Positions 1-8,924 of a stretch of 40,808 nucleotides of DNA are shown piece by piece. The stretch covers positions 1 to 40,808 of the forward strand of contig NZ_JAAVTO010000021.1 in NCBI RefSeq assembly GCF_013185065.1. The letters run 5' to 3'. Position 1 is the first letter of the stretch. The number at the start of each line of letters is the position of its first letter. The DNA is from Adlercreutzia sp. ZJ473 (GTDB lineage: Bacteria > Actinomycetota > Coriobacteriia > Coriobacteriales > Eggerthellaceae). Position numbers and translations under genes: made by a program. The notes beneath the pieces were generated by a model that was given only the letters and a program-made list of their open reading frames with translations, had not been told where the DNA came from and made no database searches.

Positions 1-942
1 GGCGGCGCGGGCGTGGGCGAGCCTCCCGCCGGCGCCGCGCCGGCGAGCGTCGACGCCCCCGCGGCGCCGTCCGCCTACGTGAAGATCTCCGACGGCTGCG
101 ACCGCTGGTGCTCGTACTGCGCCATCCCGCTCATCCGCGGGCGCTACCACAGCTTCCCCGCCGCCGACATCCGCGCAAGCGTCGCCGAGCACGTGGCCGC
201 CGGCACGCGCGAGATCGTCCTGATCGCGCAGGACACGGGGCGCTGGGGCCAGGACTTCGACGAGCCGAGCACGCTCGCGCGCCTCATGGAGGACCTCGCC
301 GAGGAGTTCCCCCACACGTGGCTTCGCGTCATGTACCTGCAGCCCGAGGGCGTGACCGACGAGCTGCTCGCGGTGATGGCGGGCCACGACAACGTCTGCT
401 CGTATCTGGACATCCCGCTGCAGCACGTCGACGAGGCGCTCCTGCGCGCCATGAACCGCCGCGGGTCACGCGCACGGTTCGAGGCGCTCATCGAGCGCGT
501 GCGCGCCGCCGTGCCCGACGTCACGCTGCGCACCACGCTCATCGCGGGCTTCCCCGGCGAGACGGACGAGCAGTTCGAGGACCTCTGCGACTTCGTGGCC
601 GAGGCGCCCTTCGACTACGTGGGCGTGTTCGCCTACTCGCGCGAGGAGGGCACGCGCGCCTTCGACCTGCCCGACCAGGTTGACGAGGACGAGAAGGCCG
701 ACCGCGCCCAGCGCCTGCGCGACATCGCCGACGCGGCCTGCACCGCGCGCGTCGCCGAGCGCGCAGGCCGCACCGTGCGCGTGCTCGTGGAGGGCCGCGA
801 GGAGGACGGGCAGCTCTTCGGGCGCGCCCAGTGCCAGGCGCCCGAGGTTGACGGGGTCACCTACCTCGACGCCGGAGAGGTGGGCAGCATCGTGGAGGTG
901 CGCGTCGGCGACACCCTCATGTACGAGATGGAGGCGGAGTAG
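1..942 (+). CDS. rimO: Ribosomal protein S12 methylthiotransferase RimO (5' end outside window)
   Basis: This is the C-terminal two thirds or so of a radical-SAM methylthiotransferase; the reading frame is open from base 1, so the true start lies upstream. RimO adds a methylthio group to a conserved aspartate of ribosomal protein S12 in the cytoplasm. The radical-SAM cluster motif CxxxCxxC is seen as CDRWCSYC near base 98–121, followed by the typical IPLIRGRYHS stretch. The end carries a TRAM-like domain. A paralogue, miaB, lies at 7.6 kb; RimO is favoured here because of the RGRYHS-type sequence and the adjacent pgsA, a common neighbour. The stop codon is 3 bases before the next start, so the genes are probably co-transcribed. 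Confidence 0.93.
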   Translation, partial: GGAGVGEPPAGAAPASVDAPAAPSAYVKISDGCDRWCSYCAIPLIRGRYHSFPAADIRASVAEHVAAGTREIVLIAQDTGRWGQDFDEPSTLARLMEDLAEEFPHTWLRVMYLQPEGVTDELLAVMAGHDNVCSYLDIPLQHVDEALLRAMNRRGSRARFEALIERVRAAVPDVTLRTTLIAGFPGETDEQFEDLCDFVAEAPFDYVGVFAYSREEGTRAFDLPDQVDEDEKADRAQRLRDIADAACTARVAERAGRTVRVLVEGREEDGQLFGRAQCQAPEVDGVTYLDAGEVGSIVEVRVGDTLMYEMEAE

Positions 943-945
943 CGC

Positions 946-2157
946 ATGCCCGAGAAGCTCTGGACACCTGCCAACGTCATCACGCTCACGCGCATCTGCC
1001 TCGTGCCGGTGTTCGTGCTCGTCCTCTTGAGCCCCTGGCCCGAGTGGCTCGGGCTCGACTTCGTCAGCACGCAGATGAAGTCGCTCATGGCGGCGGGGGT
1101 GTTCGTCCTCATCTCGTGCACTGACTGGATCGACGGCTACCTCGCGCGCAGCCGCGGCGAGGTCACCGACTTCGGCAAGTTCATGGACCCGCTCGCCGAC
1201 AAGATCCTCGTGGCGGCGGCGCTGCTCGCGCTCGTGGAGCTCGGCGTGCTGCCGTCGTGGCCCGTGCTCATCATACTGGCGCGCGAGTTCATCGTCTCGG
1301 GCGTGCGCATGATCGCCGCCACGAAGGGCGAGGTCATCGCCGCGAGCTGGTACGGCAAGGCCAAGACGGTGTTCCAGATCATCGCCATCGTGCTGTTCCT
1401 CGTGAAGGACGGCCTGCATCCGGCCACGGTCGGCTCCGCGCTCGGCGACCCGCTGTACGTGCTGTCATGGCTCGTCATGCTGGTCGCCCTCGTGCTCACC
1501 ATCGTGTCGATGCTCGACTACCTGTCGAAGGCGCGCCACCTCCTCGGCTTCGCGCCGGCGAAGGCCCGCGGGAAGGCGAAGGACGCAGCTGGAAGCGAAG
1601 CCGAGGACGGGCCCGAGGACGCGGCGAAGGGCACGGCGGAGGGCGCGGCGGGCCGGGAGGTGCCCTCGGCAGCCGAGCTCGACGCGCTCGTCCACGACCA
1701 GGCGCGCGCGGTGGTCGCCAAGGCGCTGGCGAGCGGCACGCGCCTGGCCACGGCCGAGAGCCTCACGGGCGGCATGATCTCGAGCGCGCTCACGTCGGTT
1801 CCTGGCAGCTCGGAAGTGGTGCGCGGCGGCGTGGTGAGCTACGTGAACGAGGTGAAGCACGGCGTCCTCGGCGTCGACGCGGGCGTGCTCGAGGCGCAGG
1901 GCGCGGTGTGCGCCGAGGTGGCCGAGGACATGGCGCGCGGGGCCCGGCGCACGCTCGGCGCCGACGTGGCCGTCGCCGTCACCGGCATCGCCGGCCCCGG
2001 GGGAGCCGAGGAGGGCAAGCCCGTGGGGACCGTCTGGTTCGGCCTCGCCTCCGAGGGCGAGGCGCGCTCCTGGACGCGCTGCTTCGAGGGGACGCGCGAG
2101 CAGGTCCGCCAGCAGACGGCCCTCGAGGCGCTTTGCGCCCTCGCGGGCGAGGCGTAG
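946..2157 (+). CDS. pgsA: PgsA–CinA fusion: phosphatidylglycerophosphate synthase joined to nicotinamide-nucleotide amidase domain
   Basis: This is a 403-residue two-domain protein. Residues about 1–195 are a CDP-alcohol phosphatidyltransferase with several membrane segments and the family motif (DG, then AR, then GKFMD and PLAD, residues about 62–90). This domain would make phosphatidylglycerophosphate from CDP-diacylglycerol and glycerol-3-phosphate. A charged, Ala/Gly/Glu-rich linker (about 195–240) leads to a CinA C-terminal domain (about 240–403) with the TAESLTGG and TGIAGPGG motifs, the PncC-type NMN deamidase. The CinA N-terminal domain is absent. The two genes are often neighbours in actinobacteria; here they form one frame with no stop between. 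The start has a GGAGGCGGAG sequence upstream. The joint function, if any, is inference. Confidence 0.9.
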   Translation: MPEKLWTPANVITLTRICLVPVFVLVLLSPWPEWLGLDFVSTQMKSLMAAGVFVLISCTDWIDGYLARSRGEVTDFGKFMDPLADKILVAAALLALVELGVLPSWPVLIILAREFIVSGVRMIAATKGEVIAASWYGKAKTVFQIIAIVLFLVKDGLHPATVGSALGDPLYVLSWLVMLVALVLTIVSMLDYLSKARHLLGFAPAKARGKAKDAAGSEAEDGPEDAAKGTAEGAAGREVPSAAELDALVHDQARAVVAKALASGTRLATAESLTGGMISSALTSVPGSSEVVRGGVVSYVNEVKHGVLGVDAGVLEAQGAVCAEVAEDMARGARRTLGADVAVAVTGIAGPGGAEEGKPVGTVWFGLASEGEARSWTRCFEGTREQVRQQTALEALCALAGEA

Positions 2158-2411
2158 GGCGGCTTCACGCGGCGCGCTGTGCGTCATGCGCGGCGGCTCT
2201 GCCCGCCAGGACGCGGCGCGCTTTTGCTTGACGTGCGCCAGGTAGAGGCGACATGCAGGCGACCTCCCGCCGCTGCGTCATGCGCCTCAGGGCGCAGCCT
2301 CCTGCCGCATCCTGGCCAACTCCCCGCCATCACGCCGTCAGGCGGCGCCGCTATGCTGCAAGGCGTCAAGGCGCGCCCGCAGAACTTTCTCGGGAAAAAA
2401 AGGAAACCTCC
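2158..2411 (+). other. Intergenic region upstream of recA
   Basis: About 340 bases separate cinA from recA. The GC-rich first part has a short hairpin at about 2280–2295 (TGCGCC/GGCGCA) but no convincing terminator, RNA gene or coding sequence. The small frames here have neither a ribosome site nor recognisable protein character. The recA promoter begins at 2412. Confidence 0.5.
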
Positions 2412-2439
2412 TTGACCAACAAACAGGTGTTCGTATAAT
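2412..2439 (+). promoter_or_regulatory. recA promoter with a LexA-type SOS box in the spacer
   Basis: TTGACC (2412–2417) and TATAAT (2434–2439) are 16 bp apart. Between them AAACAGGTGTTC (2421–2432) matches the GAAC-N4-GTTC form seen three times at lexA, with one mismatch in the left half. A repressor bound there would cover the promoter. The reading as a LexA operator is inference from this match and from known LexA control of recA. Confidence 0.8.
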
Positions 2440-2495
2440 AGGCGTATACCGTTTCAAGACGAACAGCCTACGCCGCCGCACGCAAAGGAGCGCAC

Positions 2496-3551
2496 ATGAA
2501 CCAAGACAAAGAGAAGATGCTCAAGCTCACGACCGACCAGATCGAGTCGAAGTTCGGCAAGGGCTCCATCATGAAGCTCGGCGAGGGCGGCGCGGACCTC
2601 AACATCGGCGTCATCCCCACCGGCGCGCTCCCGCTCGACGCGGCGCTCGGCATCGGCGGCGTGCCGCGCGGGCGCATCATCGAGATCTACGGCCCCGAGT
2701 CCAGCGGCAAGACCACGCTCGCGCTCCAGATCTTGGCGGAGGCCCAGGCCATGGGCGGCATCGTCGCCTTCATCGACGCCGAGCACGCGCTCGACCCCGT
2801 CTACGCCGCGCGCCTCGGCGTCGACATCGACGAGGTCCTCATCTCCCAGCCCGACACCGGCGAGCAGGCGCTCGAGATCTGCGACATGCTCGTGCGCTCA
2901 GGCGCCATCGACTGCGTGGTGATCGACTCGGTGGCGGCGCTCGTCCCGCGCGCCGAGATCGAGGGCGAGATGGGGGACACCACGGTCGGCCTGCAGGCGC
3001 GCCTCATGTCGCAGGCGCTGCGCAAGCTCGCCGGCTCGCTCTCCAAGTCGAACACCACGTGCATCTTCATCAACCAGCTGCGCGAGAAGATCGGCGTCAT
3101 GTTCGGCAACCCCGAGACCACCACGGGCGGCCGCGCGCTCAAGTTCTTCGCGAGCGTGCGCATCGACATCCGCCGCATCGACTCCATCAAGCAGAGCGGC
3201 GAGATCGTCGGCAACCGCGTGCGCGCCAAGGTCGTCAAGAACAAGGTGGCGCCGCCGTTCCGCCAGGCGGAGTTCGACCTCATGTACGGCGAGGGCATCT
3301 CGCGCGAGGGCTGCATCATCGACATGGCCGTCGAGTGCGGCGTCGCGAAGAAGAGCGGCGCGTGGTACACCTACGGCGAGGAGCGCCTCGGCCAGGGGCG
3401 CGAGGCGGCGAAGAACACCCTGCGGGAGAACCCCGACATGCGCGACGAGATCGAGCGCAAGGTGCGCGAGGCGTTCGACATCCCGGTCCTCGACCAGAAC
3501 CTCGGCGAGGACGCGGCCACGCCGCTCCCGAAAGACGGCAAGCGGAAGTAG
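2496..3551 (+). CDS. recA: Recombinase RecA
   Basis: RecA forms filaments on single-stranded DNA, drives homologous strand exchange and triggers LexA self-cleavage. The 351-residue length is normal. The Walker A site GPESSGKTT lies near residue 68, and the loop containing [14 protein letters not shown] and the ETTTGG segment are typical. The start is preceded by AAAGGAG. recX follows 9 bp downstream, the usual pairing. The promoter holds an SOS box, so induction by DNA damage is expected. Nothing is odd about the protein. Confidence 0.98.
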   Translation: MNQDKEKMLKLTTDQIESKFGKGSIMKLGEGGADLNIGVIPTGALPLDAALGIGGVPRGRIIEIYGPESSGKTTLALQILAEAQAMGGIVAFIDAEHALDPVYAARLGVDIDEVLISQPDTGEQALEICDMLVRSGAIDCVVIDSVAALVPRAEIEGEMGDTTVGLQARLMSQALRKLAGSLSKSNTTCIFINQLREKIGVMFGNPETTTGGRALKFFASVRIDIRRIDSIKQSGEIVGNRVRAKVVKNKVAPPFRQAEFDLMYGEGISREGCIIDMAVECGVAKKSGAWYTYGEERLGQGREAAKNTLRENPDMRDEIERKVREAFDIPVLDQNLGEDAATPLPKDGKRK

Positions 3552-3560
3552 CGCGCGCCC

Positions 3561-4238
3561 ATGTCGTCGAAGAGCAGCGTGATCGAGCAGCTGAGAGGCA
3601 GCATAGCCGCCATCGAAGGCGGGGGAGCGGGCGGGGGGCGGGCGCCGCGCCCCGCCCGCTCCCCGAAAGCCGCACGCCACCCTGCGGGGCGTGCGAGCTT
3701 CGCAGCCGCCGCGCCTTCCTCGACGCCGACAAGCCCTGCGGGCTCTGGGGCAGCTCACGTCAGCTCCGCCGAGCCGAACGCCCTCGAGGAGCAGGCTGAC
3801 GAGGCGTATCAGAAGGTCCTGCGCTGCGTGAGCGTGCGCGAGCAGTCCACGGCGCGCATGCGCGACAAGCTCATGCGCGCCGGCTTCGCCCCCGAGGCGG
3901 CCGACCGCGCGATCGAGCGCGCCTGCCGCGTCGGCGCGCTCGACGACGCCCGCTACGCCGAGGCGCTCGTGCGCGCCACGCTCGCCGCCGGCAAGGGCCT
4001 GCGCTTCGCCGAGGCGGAGATCGAGGAGCTCGGCATAGACGTCAACTCCCTCGACGCCTACCGCGACCACCTTGACGCAGGCGATGGCGACGAGGTGGCC
4101 CGCGCGCTCGCCGCCATCAGGGCGCGCCCGCCGCGCGCCAAGAACAAGCGCGAGGCGGCCTTCCGACGCTGCGTCGCGAAGGGCTTCTCCTCGGACGTCG
4201 CGACCTCCGCTGCGAGGATATGGTGTGAGGAAGGATAA
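3561..4238 (+). CDS. recX: Regulatory protein RecX
   Basis: RecX binds RecA filaments and limits their activity. Residues about 78–225 show the repeated three-helix pattern of the family, including [11 protein letters not shown] and [12 protein letters not shown]. The first 75 residues are low-complexity, rich in Ala, Gly, Pro and Arg, and are not part of the family core; they may be a disordered tail, or the start may be further in, although no better ribosome site is visible. The gene follows recA by 9 bp and so shares its SOS-controlled promoter. Confidence 0.88.
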   Translation: MSSKSSVIEQLRGSIAAIEGGGAGGGRAPRPARSPKAARHPAGRASFAAAAPSSTPTSPAGSGAAHVSSAEPNALEEQADEAYQKVLRCVSVREQSTARMRDKLMRAGFAPEAADRAIERACRVGALDDARYAEALVRATLAAGKGLRFAEAEIEELGIDVNSLDAYRDHLDAGDGDEVARALAAIRARPPRAKNKREAAFRRCVAKGFSSDVATSAARIWCEEG

Positions 4239-4374
4239 TCCGTTCGCATTTGCTCAGGCGAAACGGCGCCTTGATGCGGTATACTTGATTCTTGCTTTGA
4301 GCGATACGTACCCGATGGGTATTTGCCTATAGATATAACTTCATAGTGAGTCTATCCTGTCGTGCCTATTGCTC

Positions 4375-4400
4375 ATGTCGGCTTGTTGCCGGCATTTTTT
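4375..4400 (+). terminator. Rho-independent terminator after recX
   Basis: ATGTCGGC (4375–4382) pairs with GCCGGCAT (4388–4395) around a 5-base loop, with one G·U pair, and a run of six T follows (4395–4400). It probably ends the recA–recX transcript, or a short leader, just before rny. The 136 bases between recX and the hairpin contain AT-rich stretches but no clear gene. Confidence 0.8.
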
Positions 4401-4451
4401 GTTGACTGACCACCTTAAAGACGTAACCAACTCAGACGAAAGGGGGAGCAC

Positions 4452-6017
4452 ATGATCGAGATGATCCTGCTCATTGTCGGCGTCGCCGTCGGCATCGCTC
4501 TCGGTATCGTCGTTGCGCGCTTCATCGCAAACTCTTCCACGAAGAAGGCCGCCGACGAGGCAGCCTCGCTCACGAAAAAGGCTGCTGATGAGGCGTCTGC
4601 GCTTGTCGAAGACGCGAAGCGACAGGCGGAGAACATGCGCCGCGAGGCCGACATCGAGGCTAAGGACAAGGCGATCCAGTACAAGCAGCGCGTTGACGAC
4701 GAGAACAAGGAGCGCCTGCGCGAGGTGCGCGCGGCCGAGAACCGCGTGTCGCAGCGCGAGGAGTCGCTCGACCGCCGCGTCGAGACGCTTGACGCGCGCG
4801 AGCACCAGCTCTCGTCCCTCCAGGGCCAGATCGACCGCCGCGAGCGCGACCTTGACGCCGCCGAGGTGGAGATGGGCCGCCGCCTCGAGCGCGTGGCGGG
4901 CATGACGCCGCAGGAGGCGAAGGCCGAGATGCTCGACGCCCTGCGTGACGAGGTCACCCACGAGTCCGCCGCCATCATCCGCGACGCGGAGACGCGCACC
5001 AAGGCCGAGGCCGACAAGAAGGCGCGCATGATCCTGAGCCTCGCGATCCAGCGCGTGGCCGCCGACCACTCGGCCGAGAACACGGTGTCCACCATCCACA
5101 TCCCGTCGGATGACCTCAAGGGCCGCATCATCGGCCGCGAGGGGCGCAACATCCGCTCGTTCGAGCAGCTCACCGGCACGAACCTCATCATCGACGACAC
5201 GCCGGAGTGCGTGACCATCTCGTGCTTCGACCCGGTCCGCCGCGAGATCGGCCGCGTCACCATGGAGAACCTCGTCGCCGACGGGCGCATCCACCCCGCG
5301 CGCATCGAGGAGATGTACGGCAAGGCCGTCTCCTTCGTGAACCAGCGCGTCCAGGAGGCGGGCGAGCAGGCCGTGTTCGACACCGGCATCCACGACTTGG
5401 ACCCCGAGCTCGTGCGCACGCTCGGCCGCTTGCGCTACCGCACCTCCTACGGGCAGAACGTGCTCAACCACTCGCTCGAGGTGGCCTACCTCGCAGGCGT
5501 CATGGCCTCCGAGCTCGGGCTCGACCCCATCCCCGCCAAGCGCGCGGGCCTTCTGCATGACCTCGGCAAGGCGGTCGACCACGAGGTCGAGGGCAGCCAC
5601 GCCGTCATCGGCGCCGACCTCGCGCGCCGCTTCGGCGAGCGGGCCGAGATCGTGCACGCCATCGAGGCGCACCACGCCGACGTCGAGCCCAACACCATCC
5701 TCGACGTGCTCATCCAGGCGGCCGACGCCGTCTCCGCCGCGCGCCCCGGCGCCCGCAAGGAGACGCTCGACGCCTACATCAAGCGCCTCGAGAAGCTCGA
5801 GGAGATCGCCAACGCGCACGAGGGCGTCGAGCGCACCTACGCCATCCAGGCCGGCCGCGAGGTGCGCGTCATGGTGAAGCCCGAGGTGGTCGACGAGGCG
5901 CAGGCCGTCGTCCTCGCGCATGATATCGCCCACCAGATCGAGAGCGAGATGCAGTACCCCGGTCAGGTGAAGGTCGTGGTGATCCGCGAGAGCCGCGCCG
6001 TCGACTACGCAAAGTAA
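4452..6017 (+). CDS. rny: Ribonuclease Y
   Basis: RNase Y is a membrane-anchored endoribonuclease that starts mRNA decay in many bacteria lacking RNase E. The 521-residue protein shows an N-terminal membrane segment (residues about 3–25), a long charged coiled coil (about 30–200), a KH domain with [15 protein letters not shown] (about 225) and an HD domain with HSLEV and LLHDLGKA (about 340–370). The order and length match the family. The start has AAAGGGGGAG upstream. The next gene begins one base after the stop. Confidence 0.97.
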   Translation: MIEMILLIVGVAVGIALGIVVARFIANSSTKKAADEAASLTKKAADEASALVEDAKRQAENMRREADIEAKDKAIQYKQRVDDENKERLREVRAAENRVSQREESLDRRVETLDAREHQLSSLQGQIDRRERDLDAAEVEMGRRLERVAGMTPQEAKAEMLDALRDEVTHESAAIIRDAETRTKAEADKKARMILSLAIQRVAADHSAENTVSTIHIPSDDLKGRIIGREGRNIRSFEQLTGTNLIIDDTPECVTISCFDPVRREIGRVTMENLVADGRIHPARIEEMYGKAVSFVNQRVQEAGEQAVFDTGIHDLDPELVRTLGRLRYRTSYGQNVLNHSLEVAYLAGVMASELGLDPIPAKRAGLLHDLGKAVDHEVEGSHAVIGADLARRFGERAEIVHAIEAHHADVEPNTILDVLIQAADAVSAARPGARKETLDAYIKRLEKLEEIANAHEGVERTYAIQAGREVRVMVKPEVVDEAQAVVLAHDIAHQIESEMQYPGQVKVVVIRESRAVDYAK

Positions 6018-6018
6018 C

Positions 6019-7092
6019 ATGAGCGAGAACGCGCTGACCACGTTCGTGGAGTCAGTGTGCGGCGATAGCCACCTCCGCGTCGAGCAGGACTTCGGGGGTG
6101 GCTACGTTCGTCTTCGGAGCACCGAGGCCGAGAAGCGCCAGGCCGCCCAGGACATCCGCTCGACCGAGGACATCGTGATCGAGCTTCTGCGCAACGCCCG
6201 CGACGCCGGCGCGCGCCACGTGTTCGTCGTCGCTCAGCGCGACGACGTGACGCGCACGCTCACCGTGATCGACGACGGCTGCGGCATCCCCGAGAGCATG
6301 CGCGCGCGGGTGTTCGAACCGCGCGTCACCTCGAAGCTCGAGACGGCCCACATGGACAAGTGGGGCATGCACGGGCGCGGCATGGCGCTCTACTCCGTCT
6401 CCGTGAACGCCGAGGAAGCCTACGTCGCCGCCTCAGACGAGGGCGCCGGCACCTCCCTCGTCATCAGGACGAACCTGAAGAAGCTCAAGGAGAAGACCGA
6501 CCAGTCGACGTTTCCCCGCTTCGAGGTGCGTGACGGCGTGCACGCCATGCGCGGGCCCCGCAACATCGTGCGCACCGCCGCCGAGTTCGCGCTCGAGCAC
6601 CGCCGGGAGTGCAGCGTCTACTGCGGCTCGGCCACCGAGATCGCAGCTACCCTGTACGAGTACGGCCGCGCGACCACCTCGCTCGCCGAGCGCACCTTCG
6701 CCTCGGACGACCTTGCGCTCGCGAAGCGCCTCGCCTGCGCGACCGACCCGGCCGCCTTCGCCCAGATCGCCGCTGACCTGGGCCTGCCGATGTCGGAGCG
6801 CTCGGCGCGCCGCATCGTCGACGGCGCCATCAAAGGCACGCCGTCGCTGCTCGAGCGCCTGCAGGCCGAGAGCTTCCCCGCAGATGCGCCTGCCCGCGCT
6901 AAATCCGCAAGCGCGCGCGACAGGCGCGGCCTCAAGCTCGCCGAGCCCGACGCCGCGCTTCTGCGCGATGCCGCGCGCAGCGCCTTCGCCGACGTCGCGC
7001 GGCGCTACTACCTCGAGCCTGACGTCGAGCCGCGCGTCCGCGTGACGCAAGAGGCCATCACCATCACCATCCCCGTGGAAAAGCTCTCCTAG
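6019..7092 (+). CDS. GHKL-family ATP-binding protein of unknown role
   Basis: This 357-residue protein has the ATP-binding fold of the GHKL group (gyrase B, Hsp90, histidine kinase, MutL). The N box with catalytic-type Glu and Asn is IELLRNARDAG (around residue 59), the G1 box is DDGCGIP (85–91) and the G2-like box is GMHGRGMALYS (116–126). There is no histidine kinase, MutL C-terminal or topoisomerase domain; the rest (about 150–357) is unrecognised. It begins one base after the rny stop, so translation is probably coupled, and a new promoter for spoVS starts just after it. A role alongside RNase Y is suggested only by position. A MutL-like or Hsp90-like annotation would go beyond the evidence. 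Confidence 0.75.
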   Translation: MSENALTTFVESVCGDSHLRVEQDFGGGYVRLRSTEAEKRQAAQDIRSTEDIVIELLRNARDAGARHVFVVAQRDDVTRTLTVIDDGCGIPESMRARVFEPRVTSKLETAHMDKWGMHGRGMALYSVSVNAEEAYVAASDEGAGTSLVIRTNLKKLKEKTDQSTFPRFEVRDGVHAMRGPRNIVRTAAEFALEHRRECSVYCGSATEIAATLYEYGRATTSLAERTFASDDLALAKRLACATDPAAFAQIAADLGLPMSERSARRIVDGAIKGTPSLLERLQAESFPADAPARAKSASARDRRGLKLAEPDAALLRDAARSAFADVARRYYLEPDVEPRVRVTQEAITITIPVEKLS

Positions 7093-7106
7093 CTGCGCCG
7101 CATCTG

Positions 7107-7135
7107 TTGCGTACAAGTGTCTCATCAGATAGAAT
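7107..7135 (+). promoter_or_regulatory. Promoter for spoVS–miaB–miaA–dapF
   Basis: TTGCGT (7107–7112) and TAGAAT (7130–7135) are separated by 17 bp, in the 137-bp gap before spoVS. The spacing is ideal and no other promoter is apparent before miaB. Confidence 0.55.
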
Positions 7136-7229
7136 ATGTGTTTGTGCTCACAAGCGGCATCACAAGACATGCGGCAGGGCGCACGCTGAACGCACCATAC
7201 CCGGAGCATCGAACGAACAAGGAACGCAC

Positions 7230-7556
7230 GTGTCGACAGAACAAAAACCCGAGATCGGGTGCCTCAAGGTATCATCCAAGTCATCTCCCGCCTCCGTCGC
7301 CGGCGCCATCGCCGGCATGATAAAGGACGGCGTCGTCGTCGAGATCCAGGCGGTGGGCGCCGGCGCGGTCAACCAGGCGGTGAAGGCCATCGCCATCTCC
7401 CGCGGCTTCCTCTCGCCCATCGGCATCGAGATCGTGTGCGTGCCCTCCTTCGCCGACATCGTGATCGACGGCGAGTACCGCACGGCCATCCGCTTCGCCG
7501 TCGAGCCGCGCTCCATCCGCGGCGGCGCGCGCACGCCTGACGCCGCGCGCGACTAG
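7230..7556 (+). CDS. spoVS: SpoVS-family protein
   Basis: This 108-residue protein is a close match to the small alpha/beta SpoVS fold: residues about 10–90 include LKVSSKSSPASVAGAIAG, the AVGAGAVNQAVKAIAI core and DGEYRTAIRF. In spore formers it affects septation and coat assembly; the relatives of this organism are not known to sporulate, so its job here is unknown, perhaps nucleic acid or cell division related. The GTG at 7230 is chosen because AAGGAA lies just upstream and the residues before it lack family character. A longer frame reaches back to 7107. Confidence 0.9.
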   Translation: MSTEQKPEIGCLKVSSKSSPASVAGAIAGMIKDGVVVEIQAVGAGAVNQAVKAIAISRGFLSPIGIEIVCVPSFADIVIDGEYRTAIRFAVEPRSIRGGARTPDAARD

Positions 7557-7565
7557 AGGCCGCCC

Positions 7566-8915
7566 ATGTCAACCTTCTTCGGCCTCACCTTCTGCGTCCA
7601 CACCTTCGGGTGCCAGATGAACAAGCACGACTCCGAGCGCATCTCCGGCATGCTCGAGGGGCTCGGCGCCACGTCCGTCGCCACCATCGAGGAGGCCGAC
7701 ATCGTCGTCTTCATGACGTGCTGCGTGCGCGAGGCGGCTGACGTGCGCCTCTACGGGCAGGTGGCCTCCTTGAAGAACGTGGCCCTGCGCCCGCAGACGC
7801 CGCTGTCCAAGCGCATCGTCGCCGTGGGCGGCTGCATCGGCCAGCGCGACGGCGAGAAGCTCACGCGCGACCTGCCGCACCTCGACGTGGTGTTCGGCAC
7901 GCACAACCTCGGCTCGCTCCCCGCGCTGCTCATGGCGACCATCGACGAGGGCGGACATCAGGTGGAGGTTCTCGACGCGTCGAGCTCCTTTCCCACCGAG
8001 CTGCCGAGCTCGCGCGAGCTTGCGTGGGCGGCGTGGCTGCCCATCACCATCGGCTGCGACAACTTCTGCTCCTACTGCATCGTCCCGTACGTGCGCGGAC
8101 GCGAGAAGTCGCGCCCGCTCGAGGACATCGCGGCCGAGGCGCGCGGCTACGTCGCGGCCGGCGTGAAGGAGATCACCCTGCTCGGGCAGAACGTCAACTC
8201 CTACGGGCGCGACCTCTACGGCGCGCCGCGCTTCGCCGATGTGCTCGACGCCGTCGACGCCGCGGGCATCGAGCGCCTGCGCTTCGCCACGAGCCACCCG
8301 AAGGACCTGACCGACGAGGTGATCGAGCGCTTCGCCACGCTCCGCTCGCTGCAGCCCGCGCTCCACCTGCCCGTGCAGTCGGGCTCGAACCGCATCCTTG
8401 CGGCCATGAACCGCCGCTACACGCGCGAGCACTACCTCGACCTCATCGAGAAGCTGCGCGCGGCCCGCCCCGACATCGCCCTGTCGACCGACGTCATCGT
8501 GGGCTTTCCCGGCGAGACGGCCGAGGACTTCGAGGACACCTACCGCATCGTCGAGGAGGTGGGCTACCACCAGGTGTTCACGTTCATCTACTCGAAGCGC
8601 GAGGGCACTCCGGCGGCCCAGATGGTCGACGACACGCCGCGTGAGGTGATCCAGGAGCGCTTCGACCGCCTGGTCGACCTGGTGCAGCGCAAGGCGTTCG
8701 AGCTCAACCAGCCCGAGGCGGGCAGGACGGTTCCCGTGCTCGTCGAAGGCGCGTCGAAGCGCGACGCGTCCATCCTCATGGGCAAGAGCCCCAAGAACCA
8801 GACCGTGCACGCGCGCATCCCGCAAGGCGTGCGCATCGAGGACCTCGCCGGCACCATCGTGAACGTGCGCGTCGACGAGGCCCGCACGTGGTACCTGTCG
8901 GGCGAGATCGCGTAA
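7566..8915 (+). CDS. miaB: tRNA-2-methylthio-N6-dimethylallyladenosine synthase MiaB
   Basis: MiaB adds a methylthio group to i6A37 of tRNA, the step after MiaA. The N-terminal UPF0004 domain starts with HTFGCQMNKHDSE, and two further conserved cysteines follow (TCCVRE, GGCIGQ). The radical-SAM motif is CDNFCSYC (about residue 163), and a TRAM domain ends the 449-residue chain. The FGCQMN form separates it from RimO. miaA starts 9 bp downstream, so both tRNA A37 steps are made from one transcript. Confidence 0.96.
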   Translation: MSTFFGLTFCVHTFGCQMNKHDSERISGMLEGLGATSVATIEEADIVVFMTCCVREAADVRLYGQVASLKNVALRPQTPLSKRIVAVGGCIGQRDGEKLTRDLPHLDVVFGTHNLGSLPALLMATIDEGGHQVEVLDASSSFPTELPSSRELAWAAWLPITIGCDNFCSYCIVPYVRGREKSRPLEDIAAEARGYVAAGVKEITLLGQNVNSYGRDLYGAPRFADVLDAVDAAGIERLRFATSHPKDLTDEVIERFATLRSLQPALHLPVQSGSNRILAAMNRRYTREHYLDLIEKLRAARPDIALSTDVIVGFPGETAEDFEDTYRIVEEVGYHQVFTFIYSKREGTPAAQMVDDTPREVIQERFDRLVDLVQRKAFELNQPEAGRTVPVLVEGASKRDASILMGKSPKNQTVHARIPQGVRIEDLAGTIVNVRVDEARTWYLSGEIA

Positions 8916-8924
8916 GCGGAGAGC

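Noticed and set aside
4239-4374. Small RNA gene ending at the terminator before rny
   Set aside because: No promoter with proper spacing could be found; the terminator is explained by recA–recX.
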